8,001 nucleotides of DNA from an uncultured Holosporaceae bacterium (GTDB taxonomy: Bacteria; Pseudomonadota; Alphaproteobacteria; CAISOG01). The notes beneath the pieces were generated by a model. It saw only the letters and a list, made by a program, of their open reading frames with translations. It was not told where the DNA came from and made no database searches. The stretch lies in contig CAISOG010000140.1 in the NCBI GenBank assembly GCA_903887035.1, positions 1 through 8,001 of the forward strand. Reading direction: 5' to 3'. A program made the position numbers and the translations under genes. Below, one piece after another: positions 1-4,918 of the stretch. Position 1 is the stretch's first letter. Every line of letters begins with the position of its first letter.

Positions 1-9
1 CAAAAGTCC

Positions 10-46
10 CCCCCTCCAGCATTATTTTGTACTTGGCGGGAGGGGG
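10..46 (-). terminator. Possible weak terminator downstream of ahpD
   Basis: A perfect 8-bp GC-rich inverted repeat, CCCCCTCC at 10-17 and GGAGGGGG at 39-46, flanks a 21-nt loop. Read on the minus strand it lies about 50 nt after the ahpD stop and is followed by a short TTTT tract near the window edge. The long loop and weak T-run make this a poor intrinsic terminator. The rest of 1-98 shows no convincing gene. Confidence 0.3.
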
Positions 47-98
47 TTATAGGAAGACAGGGGCGGGGTAAAGAAGCGAAATCGCGGCAGTAGTCCCC

Positions 99-638
99 CT
101 AAGCGGCCAAATCCTGCTCCGCGCCCAGGGTGACGGCGACGGCATGGATGATGCTGGCGATCCGCACCACATTCTGCACCTGCTCCGTCCCTACCCCTTC
201 ACTTAGGGCTTTTTTCTCATGCGCATCGATGCACATGCCACAGCCGTTGATGGCGGAAACACCCAACGACCACAGCTCAAAATCGATTTTGTCCACCCCC
301 GGATTGGCCAGGATGCTCATGCGCAATTTGGCGGGCAGCTGGCCATAATCTTTATTGCTGACCAAATGGACAAAGCGATAATAGATGTTGTTCATGCTCA
401 TAATCGCGGCGGCGGCCTTTGCCCCCTGCACCGCTTCGGGCGACAGATATTGCGACGCCTCCACCGCCAGGGCGCGCAGCACGACCGGATTACGGCTGGC
501 AAAGGCCGCACTCAGCACCGTTCCCCACAGCTGTTGCGGGGTAAATCCCGCCGTGGTGGGAATAGAAGTCAGGTTCAGACGCAGGTCTTTGGCATAATCG
601 GGCAACAGCTCCGCCAGGTGATCAAGGCTCATGGTCAT
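99..638 (-). CDS. ahpD: AhpD-type alkyl hydroperoxide reductase (carboxymuconolactone decarboxylase family)
   Basis: The 179-residue product is close to the length of Mycobacterium tuberculosis AhpD (about 177). AhpD is a cytoplasmic thiol protein that reduces alkyl hydroperoxides and relays electrons to the peroxiredoxin AhpC. The catalytic stretch INGCGMCIDAHEK gives the CxxC pair at Cys133 and Cys136, with His140 and Glu121 matching the family's proton-relay residues. The family's second histidine (His132 in M. tuberculosis) is Met135 here. I chose ATG 638 because it gives the family's normal N-terminus (MTMSLDHLAELL); the frame stays open to 749 but that extra segment looks non-coding. 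Met3 at 632 is an alternative. The Shine-Dalgarno sequence is weak (GAAAG). A promoter at 703-731 and a hairpin at 656-683 lie upstream. No ahpC is visible beside it: the upstream neighbour is divergent pyrF. The family is secure; the exact substrate is inferred. Confidence 0.93.
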   Translation of the reverse strand: MTMSLDHLAELLPDYAKDLRLNLTSIPTTAGFTPQQLWGTVLSAAFASRNPVVLRALAVEASQYLSPEAVQGAKAAAAIMSMNNIYYRFVHLVSNKDYGQLPAKLRMSILANPGVDKIDFELWSLGVSAINGCGMCIDAHEKKALSEGVGTEQVQNVVRIASIIHAVAVTLGAEQDLAA

Positions 639-655
639 GGTCTTTCGCAGGGTTA

Positions 656-683
656 TGTTTTCCAGCCGGCTGTCTGGAAAACA
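656..683 (-). promoter_or_regulatory. 10-bp inverted repeat in the ahpD leader (operator or mRNA hairpin)
   Basis: TGTTTTCCAG at 656-665 and CTGGAAAACA at 674-683 are perfect 10-bp inverted arms around an 8-nt spacer. The element ends 17 nt before the ahpD ATG and lies downstream of the predicted transcription start, so it would be in the 5' leader. It could bind a dimeric, possibly redox-responsive, repressor or fold as a leader hairpin. The spacer side also contains the palindrome CAGCCGGCTG (663-672). The regulator is unknown. Confidence 0.55.
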
Positions 684-702
684 GGTTGGTTGATGCCAAG
701 AT

Positions 703-731
703 ATTATGGAATCGCGCCGCCCAGATTGCAA
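703..731 (-). promoter_or_regulatory. Predicted sigma-70 type promoter of ahpD
   Basis: On the minus strand a -35 TTGCAA (726-731) is followed, after exactly 17 bp, by a -10 CATAAT (703-708). Transcription would begin near 696 and give a leader of roughly 58 nt. The -35 hexamer is the same as that of the lysC promoter. A GANTC site (709-713), a possible CcrM methylation site, touches the -10 element. Confidence 0.6.
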
Positions 732-865
732 CCGCCTCTCTCCCAACAAATTGGTCTAACAGATCTATATAGGGGGATAGGCGCAACATCACCCTTGCCA
801 GCGGCGGGCGGCTGCGGCAAAAGTTGGGGGTATCGAAACCCCATTTCCCAAAGCCTATCGCCGCC

Positions 866-1873
866 ATGACCACTATCGCCACCTCTACCACCCCAGCCAG
901 CAACATCGCTGCCCCCGCCCCGCTGAACTTTGCCGACAGATTGTTGGATCGTACCGCCACCCGCAGCCCGCTGTGCGTTGGGATTGACCCGAACTTTGGC
1001 CTGATGCCGGCCAGCCTGTGGCCTGATGACGATCGCCCCGCCACGGTGCACCGCGCCCTGTTGCGTTTTTGTCAGGAAGTGATTGCCGCGGTGCAGGAAC
1101 AGGCGGCGGTGGTGAAGTTTCAATCGGCTTTTTTTGAGGCCTGTGGCGCGGCGGGGGTTGCCGCCCTGGCCGACAGTATTGCGGTGGCCAAGGCCGCGGG
1201 GCTGTTGGTCATCGTGGATGCCAAACGCGGTGATATTGGCAGCACCGCCAGCGCCTATGCCCAGGCCTATTTGGGCGGGGGCGGCATGCTAGCCAACGGG
1301 GTTCGCCTGCACAGCGACCTGTTGGGCGACGCCCTGACCGTCAACCCGTTTTTGGGCGAAGACACGATGGAACCGCTGATTGAGGCCGCCGCCCATCACG
1401 GCTGCGGGCTGTTTATTCTGGTCAAAACCTCTAACCCTGGCTCTGGCCGCTGGCAGGATGCCACCCTACGCCCCCCCCAAGACAACACCGCCGCCAACAC
1501 CGCCATAAGCTTCAGCGATGCCCTGGCGGCGATGGTTGCCCGCCTGGGGCAGCCGCTGATTGGCCACAGCGGTTATAGCAGTATTGGCGCGGTGGTGGGC
1601 GCCACCTATCCCGATCAGGCGCGACAGCTTCGCACCCTGATGCCGCACACCCCCTTTCTGATTCCTGGCCTAGGGGCGCAGGGGGGCAGCATGGCCGATG
1701 CGCTGGCCGGCTTTGGCCGCGATGATAACAACCGACCAACCGGCGCGATTGTCAGCGCGTCCCGCCAGATTACCTATCCCAGCGCGGCTGAGGTGGATGC
1801 GCATGGCTTTGGCGGCGCGGTACGCCAAAGGCTGGCCACGATGGTGACCGAATGGCAACAGGTTGCGGGATAG
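866..1873 (+). CDS. pyrF: Orotidine 5'-phosphate decarboxylase, type 2
   Basis: This enzyme converts orotidine 5'-phosphate to UMP, the last step of de novo pyrimidine synthesis, in the cytoplasm. The 335-residue product has the signatures in order: FADRLLDR near residue 22, CVGIDP at 37-42, VKFQSAFFE at 83-91, the catalytic DAKRGDIGSTA at 118-128, TVNPFLGEDTMEPL from 158, VKTSNP at 186-191, GAVVGATYP at 241-249 and PFLIPGLGAQGG from 263. These motifs and the length identify the long type 2 form, not the roughly 230-residue form usual in proteobacteria. ATG 866 was preferred to an in-frame TTG at 824; neither has a good ribosome binding site, and the conserved core begins about 20 residues in. 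The stop precedes lysC by 38 nt. A run of eight C (1471-1478) lies within the gene. I could not identify its promoter confidently. Confidence 0.95.
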   Translation: MTTIATSTTPASNIAAPAPLNFADRLLDRTATRSPLCVGIDPNFGLMPASLWPDDDRPATVHRALLRFCQEVIAAVQEQAAVVKFQSAFFEACGAAGVAALADSIAVAKAAGLLVIVDAKRGDIGSTASAYAQAYLGGGGMLANGVRLHSDLLGDALTVNPFLGEDTMEPLIEAAAHHGCGLFILVKTSNPGSGRWQDATLRPPQDNTAANTAISFSDALAAMVARLGQPLIGHSGYSSIGAVVGATYPDQARQLRTLMPHTPFLIPGLGAQGGSMADALAGFGRDDNNRPTGAIVSASRQITYPSAAEVDAHGFGGAVRQRLATMVTEWQQVAG

Positions 1874-1875
1874 TT

Positions 1876-1904
1876 TTGCAAGCCCCGCCGCGACCTGCTA
1901 TAGC
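1876..1904 (+). promoter_or_regulatory. Predicted lysC promoter giving a leaderless transcript
   Basis: TTGCAA (1876-1881), a 17-bp spacer and TATAGC (1899-1904) form a good housekeeping-type promoter in the short pyrF-lysC gap. The usual 6-8 nt from the -10 to the start of transcription places +1 at about 1911-1912, on the lysC ATG itself. The interval before the ATG holds no Shine-Dalgarno sequence, which fits a leaderless message. Read-through from pyrF remains possible. Confidence 0.6.
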
Positions 1905-1911
1905 TTAAATC

Positions 1912-3222
1912 ATGGGGTTAATTGTTCAGAAATTTGGTGGCACCTCCGTAGCCAATATCGATTGCATTCGCCGCGCCGCCAGGCGGGTGCAGGCCGCGGT
2001 GGCCGACGGCCATCAGGTGGTGGTGGTGGTGTCGGCGATGGCGGGAACCACCAACCAGCTGTTGGCTTGGTGCCAGGATGTGATGCCACCCGCGCCGCAG
2101 CCTGATACCGACGCTGCCCTAAGCAACGCCGCCTCAACACCAATCGATGCGGATGCGGATGCCAATGCCGACGCGGTGGTGGCCAGCGGTGAACAAGTGA
2201 CCTGCGGCCTGATGGCGCTGGCGCTGCAACAGCTGGGGGTACCCGCCCGCAGCTGGCAAGGGTGGCAATTGCCGATTATCACCACCGACAGCTTCAGCAA
2301 GGCCAAGATTGTGTCGATTCAAACCGATGCGCTGCTGCAGGATTTGGCGACAGGGCGGGTTGCGGTGATCGCGGGCTTTCAGGGGGTTGCCCCCGATGGA
2401 CGAATCACCACCCTGGGGCGGGGTGGATCCGACCTGTCGGCTGTGGCCTTGGCCGCCGCGCTGCATGCCGACCGCTGCGACATCTATACCGATGTGGATG
2501 GGGTTTACACGGTTGACCCGCGCATCGTGGCGCGCGCCAGCAAGCTGGCCGAAGTGACCTATGAAGAAATGTTGGAAATGGCCTCAGCAGGGGCAAAAGT
2601 TTTGCAAACCCGATCGGTGGCGGTGGCCATGAAATGTGACGTGCCGTTGCAGGTTTTGTCATCCTTCACCGATTCGCCTGGAACCTTTGTTGTTAAGGAT
2701 AAAAATCTTATGGAACACCAAGTTGTCACCGGCCTGACCTATACCCGTGATGAGGCCAAAGTCACCCTGTTTAACGTGCCCGACACCCCGGGGATTGCCG
2801 CCAACATTTTTGGCCCGCTGGCCGCCGCCCAAATCAATGTGGATATGATCGTGCAAAGCGTTTCGCCCAATGGCAAAAGCACCGACATGACCTTTACGGT
2901 GGCCAAAGGCGATCTGGCGCGGTCGGTGACCGCGTTGCAGGCTATTCAGGGGCAGATTGGCTTTGAAAAGCTGCTGTCGGACGCCGAAGTGGTTAAGGTA
3001 TCGGTGATTGGGGTTGGGATGCGCAGCCATGCGGGGGTAGCCGCCACCATGTTTGCCGCCCTGGCCGATAAGGGCATCAATATCCAGGTTATTTCCACCT
3101 CAGAAATCAAAATCAGCGTGCTGATTGCCGAAGCCTATCTTGAGCTGGCCTTGCGAACGCTGCACACCGCCTATGGCCTGGACGCCGATGAAATTGATGT
3201 GACGGGGGACAAGATTAGCTAA
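1912..3222 (+). CDS. lysC: Aspartate kinase (aspartokinase), alpha subunit
   Basis: The enzyme phosphorylates L-aspartate to 4-phospho-L-aspartate, the first committed step toward lysine, threonine, methionine and diaminopimelate. The 436-residue product has an N-terminal amino-acid kinase domain: KFGGTSV at 7-13, SGEQVT at 92-97, TLGRGGSDLSAVALAA at 167-182 and DIYTDVDGVYTVDPRI at 190-205. Two C-terminal ACT domains follow (about 280-345 and 362-430), ending with the conserved VISTSEIKISVLI segment. The ACT pair is where end-product amino acids bind in homologues, so feedback inhibition is expected. Residues about 57-90 form an Ala/Asp/Pro-rich insertion, including the (D/N)A repeat at 79-88, which I do not expect in typical LysC. 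ATG 1912 gives the standard MGLIVQKFGGTS start. It has no Shine-Dalgarno sequence but sits at the predicted transcription start. The gene ends 13 bp from the convergent DUF4167 gene. Confidence 0.97.
   Translation: MGLIVQKFGGTSVANIDCIRRAARRVQAAVADGHQVVVVVSAMAGTTNQLLAWCQDVMPPAPQPDTDAALSNAASTPIDADADANADAVVASGEQVTCGLMALALQQLGVPARSWQGWQLPIITTDSFSKAKIVSIQTDALLQDLATGRVAVIAGFQGVAPDGRITTLGRGGSDLSAVALAAALHADRCDIYTDVDGVYTVDPRIVARASKLAEVTYEEMLEMASAGAKVLQTRSVAVAMKCDVPLQVLSSFTDSPGTFVVKDKNLMEHQVVTGLTYTRDEAKVTLFNVPDTPGIAANIFGPLAAAQINVDMIVQSVSPNGKSTDMTFTVAKGDLARSVTALQAIQGQIGFEKLLSDAEVVKVSVIGVGMRSHAGVAATMFAALADKGINIQVISTSEIKISVLIAEAYLELALRTLHTAYGLDADEIDVTGDKIS
2146..2175 (+). repeat. Imperfect hexanucleotide tandem repeat in lysC
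   Basis: Five in-frame copies of a six-base unit, GATGCG, GATGCG, GATGCC, AATGCC and GACGCG, encode alternating (D/N)A at LysC residues 79-88. The unit is a multiple of three, so copy-number change by slippage would lengthen or shorten the loop without a frameshift. It lies in a low-complexity insertion just before the SGEQVT motif. Confidence 0.75.
2695..2700 (+). promoter_or_regulatory. Internal ribosome binding site for the LysC beta subunit
   Basis: AAGGAT lies inside the lysC coding region, with its AAGGA core 10 nt before the in-frame ATG at 2710 and an A-rich spacer between. It is one of only two good Shine-Dalgarno sequences I see in the window, while the main lysC start has none. 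This supports a separate internal translation start. Confidence 0.55.
2710..3222 (+). CDS. lysC: Predicted aspartokinase beta subunit from an in-frame internal start in lysC
   Basis: Initiation at ATG 2710 (Met267 of the alpha frame) would give a 170-residue protein made only of the two ACT regulatory domains. In Corynebacterium glutamicum and Bacillus subtilis, lysC makes such a beta subunit from an internal start; it is about 160-172 residues and assembles with alpha into an alpha2beta2 enzyme that binds the feedback inhibitors. The start, EHQVVTGLTYTRDEAKVTL, falls at the boundary where the kinase domain ends and the first ACT domain begins, matching the known layout. An AAGGA Shine-Dalgarno core sits 10 nt upstream. 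The start codon and ribosome binding site are seen directly; actual production of the beta subunit is inferred from homologues. Confidence 0.5.
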   Translation: MEHQVVTGLTYTRDEAKVTLFNVPDTPGIAANIFGPLAAAQINVDMIVQSVSPNGKSTDMTFTVAKGDLARSVTALQAIQGQIGFEKLLSDAEVVKVSVIGVGMRSHAGVAATMFAALADKGINIQVISTSEIKISVLIAEAYLELALRTLHTAYGLDADEIDVTGDKIS

Positions 3223-3240
3223 CGCGAAAACGCGCTTAGC
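3218..3240. terminator. Hairpin shared by the convergent lysC and DUF4167 ends
   Basis: GCTAACGCG (3218-3226), an AAAA loop, then CGCG-C-TTAGC (3231-3240) form a 9-bp stem with one bulged C (3235). The stem contains the lysC stop codon (TAA, 3220-3222) and the complement of the DUF4167 stop codon (TTA, 3236-3238). There is no T-run on either side, so this is not a classic intrinsic terminator. It may still block convergent transcription or protect the 3' ends of both messages. Confidence 0.4.
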
Positions 3241-3904
3241 CGCCGCGATTGGCCTCTTCATCCCATCCCAAATCATGATCACTCATCTCATCCTGGTTCG
3301 ATACAGAACGGGCAGGACGCAAAAAGGATGGCATCATTTCGGCCATATCGGGCTCAGCGGGCAAAAAGGATTCGCCATCATTTTCCATTAAACTTGGACG
3401 GCTGCGCCCCGAGGCGGAACGGCGGCTGCGACCGCCCGCTTCGGCGGGGGCAGCGGGCGGCTGATCCGATGATTCGATTTTATCAAACGGATCCAGGGGG
3501 GGAAATTGATCCATATCGGATGCGGCCAATTCTTCACTGGCGCGGGCATCACGGGCGGCATAGGGGTTATAGCCGTCGGCCAGCATGATTCGATAGTAAT
3601 GTTCGGCATGTTGCAGCAAGCTTTCGGTCAGCACGCGGTCATTACCCATGCCTGCATCCCGCGCCAGGGCGGCATAACGCTCATAAACCTGATTGGCATT
3701 ACCACGAACGCGCCCCAATGGCCCGTTGCTGTCATACACATGTTGGCGACCACTGCCACCGCCGCCGCCACCACCACCAGGACGGCCACCGCTGCCGCGA
3801 TTGCCGCCAAATCCCCGCAGCCTACTGCCGCTACGGCGATTGGCGCCGCCCTGATGCCCACCGCTGGGGCCATTACCGTAAACACCACTGCCATTTTTGG
3901 CCAT
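3236..3904 (-). CDS. DUF4167 domain protein of unknown function, Gly/Arg-rich N-terminus
   Basis: The 222-residue product carries the DUF4167 domain at about residues 56-113, recognisable by HVYDSNGP, RVRGNANQVYERYAALARDA and LLQHAEHYYRIM. This family is characteristic of alphaproteobacteria and often encoded directly after prmC, as here. Its function is not established to my knowledge. Residues 1-52 are rich in Gly, Arg, Asn and Ser, with NRRSGSRLRGFGGNRGSGG and a run of eight Gly (43-50), resembling RGG-type nucleic-acid-binding tails. Residues after about 120 look disordered: a basic Arg/Ser patch (159-169) and then an acidic C-terminus (for example DHDLGWDEEANRGG). The ATG at 3904 is preceded by a strong AGGAG at 6 nt. 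It lies 111 nt downstream of prmC and probably has its own promoter. A role in RNA or ribosome handling is speculation from composition and context. Confidence 0.9.
   Translation of the reverse strand: MAKNGSGVYGNGPSGGHQGGANRRSGSRLRGFGGNRGSGGRPGGGGGGGGSGRQHVYDSNGPLGRVRGNANQVYERYAALARDAGMGNDRVLTESLLQHAEHYYRIMLADGYNPYAARDARASEELAASDMDQFPPLDPFDKIESSDQPPAAPAEAGGRSRRSASGRSRPSLMENDGESFLPAEPDMAEMMPSFLRPARSVSNQDEMSDHDLGWDEEANRGG
3755..3780 (-). repeat. Glycine-codon trinucleotide repeat in the DUF4167 gene
   Basis: A near-perfect run of GGT/GGC codons (seen as CCR triplets on the plus strand) encodes eight consecutive glycines, residues 43-50. As a triplet repeat it could vary in length in frame. 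It links the Arg/Gly-rich N-terminus to the DUF4167 domain. Confidence 0.6.
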
Positions 3905-3910
3905 GGAAAA

Positions 3911-3915
3911 CTCCT
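3911..3915 (-). promoter_or_regulatory. Strong Shine-Dalgarno of the DUF4167 gene
   Basis: AGGAG on the minus strand lies 6 nt before the ATG at 3904. It fixes that start and stands out because most genes in the window lack a clear Shine-Dalgarno sequence. Confidence 0.75.
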
Positions 3916-3938
3916 GTTATTCTTGAAAAAATGTCGCT

Positions 3939-3977
3939 GTTATAAGGGCTACTATCACGTAAAAGCCAGCTTTTACG
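3939..3977 (-). promoter_or_regulatory. Putative promoter and palindromic operator of the DUF4167 gene
   Basis: A perfect palindrome (3958-3977) has 9-bp arms, CGTAAAAGC and GCTTTTACG, around a central CA. On the minus strand a -10-like TATAAC (3939-3944) follows, and the -35 position 17 bp upstream falls inside the palindrome but does not resemble TTGACA (GGCTTT). The 2-nt centre suits a dimeric DNA-binding protein better than an RNA hairpin. No T-run follows, so it is unlikely to be the prmC terminator. A poor -35 overlapped by an operator could mean activator dependence or repression. A further 10-bp palindrome, CAACCGGTTG, lies at 3986-3995. Confidence 0.4.
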
Positions 3978-4015
3978 CCGCGGGACAACCGGTTGCTATG
4001 CCAACGCTTATTCAC

Positions 4016-4909
4016 TCAACCTAATGGCTGCGATGCAGAGATGCAAGAGGTTTGATAAAATTGCAAAATTCTTTCTATTCCTGCCAGGTCTTGGATGCTG
4101 TCCTGATGCTGCCAGCCGCCCACTGCCTTGGCCAGCGCGACCACCGATGCCCCCTGCCCCTGGCCAATTTCCAACCACAGTTCGGGGGCGGATACCGCCT
4201 GCAAACTGGCCAGCAGCAAACGATACGCATCCAACCCATCCGCGCCCCCCCACAGGGCTAGGGCGGGGTCATGGCGGGTAACAACCGCATCAATGCTGGC
4301 CGCCTCTGCCAAGGCTAGGTACGGCGGGTTAGAGATCACCGCGTCAAAACCGCCTGACCTTCCTGCTGTACTTAACGCCTGCGCCCAATCCCCCTGCAGC
4401 CAGGCCACCCGCGATGCCAGCCCCAACCGATCCGCATTGCCCCTGGCCGTTTGCACGGCCGCCTCCGCATAATCCACTCCCAGCCCCCAGGCGTTGGGAT
4501 ATTCATGCAGCAGGCTAAGCAGCAGGCAACCGCTGCCCGTTCCTAGGTCGAGTAGGCGCAGGGGCACATCCCGCTGCGGATGCGCCTGGATAAAGGCCTG
4601 CACCAGAATTTCGCTATCGCTGCGGGGTTCCAGCGTGGCGGGCGACAGCGCAAAGGGCAGCCCCCAAAATTCTCGCCAACCCAAAATTCTGGCCAGCGGC
4701 ACCCCCGCCAACAGCTGATCCGCCGCCGCTGTTACCTGTTCCCGCTCCAACGCAGATAAAGTGCGGCCGTCCGCCAGCCGCCAAAACTGACTAGCGTCAT
4801 CGATAGCCAACAGGTCACTTAACAGCCAGCGCGCCTGTTGGGCTGGTTGCGGCTGCCCAACATCGGTCAGTTGCTGCACAAGCTGGTGGTAGGCGGTAAT
4901 CAGCAGCAT
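4016..4909 (-). CDS. prmC: Peptide chain release factor N5-glutamine methyltransferase (PrmC/HemK)
   Basis: PrmC methylates the glutamine of the GGQ motif in release factors RF1 and RF2 using S-adenosylmethionine, which raises termination efficiency. The 297-residue product has the helical N-terminal substrate-binding domain (about 1-90) with the ILGWREFWGLPF segment, then EPRSDSE (94-100). A Rossmann methyltransferase domain follows: SAM-binding DLGTGSGCLLLSLL at 121-134 and the catalytic NPPY at 194-197. The C-terminus runs slightly past the usual DLAG-ERIL end. The ATG at 4909 lies 9 nt after the stop of the upstream ABC exporter gene and has no Shine-Dalgarno sequence, suggesting translational coupling. 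prfA (RF1), the usual upstream partner, is absent; its place is taken by the exporter. DUF4167 downstream matches the alphaproteobacterial order. Confidence 0.95.
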   Translation of the reverse strand: MLLITAYHQLVQQLTDVGQPQPAQQARWLLSDLLAIDDASQFWRLADGRTLSALEREQVTAAADQLLAGVPLARILGWREFWGLPFALSPATLEPRSDSEILVQAFIQAHPQRDVPLRLLDLGTGSGCLLLSLLHEYPNAWGLGVDYAEAAVQTARGNADRLGLASRVAWLQGDWAQALSTAGRSGGFDAVISNPPYLALAEAASIDAVVTRHDPALALWGGADGLDAYRLLLASLQAVSAPELWLEIGQGQGASVVALAKAVGGWQHQDSIQDLAGIERILQFYQTSCISASQPLG

Positions 4910-4918
4910 AAAGGACGC

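Noticed and set aside
1..98. Short open frames on both strands left of ahpD, including a minus-strand ATG near 24
   Set aside because: No recognisable protein sequence and no ribosome binding site; the stretch fits an intergenic region with a possible terminator.
639..749. Upstream extension of the ahpD frame to 749
   Set aside because: The extra 37 residues do not resemble AhpD N-termini and overlap the predicted promoter and the dyad.
824..851. Small dyads (GGGGT/ACCCC and TTGGG/CCCAA) upstream of pyrF as an attenuator
   Set aside because: Arms are only 5 bp, there is no T-run and no leader peptide; could easily be chance in C/G-rich DNA.
219..869. Long plus-strand open frame antisense to ahpD
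   Set aside because: Arises opposite a real GC-rich gene; composition is His/Arg/Gln-rich and no domain is recognisable.
704..1123. Minus-strand frames opposite the start of pyrF
   Set aside because: Shadows of pyrF and the divergent promoter region; low-complexity, no homology visible.
3986..3995. Palindrome CAACCGGTTG as an operator or terminator
   Set aside because: A 10-bp palindrome alone is weak evidence and it is not linked to a clear promoter; mentioned only as context.
3506..4024. Plus-strand open frame opposite the DUF4167 gene
   Set aside because: Its Thr/Ala-rich repeats come from the complement of the Gly/Arg codons of the real gene; no ribosome binding site.
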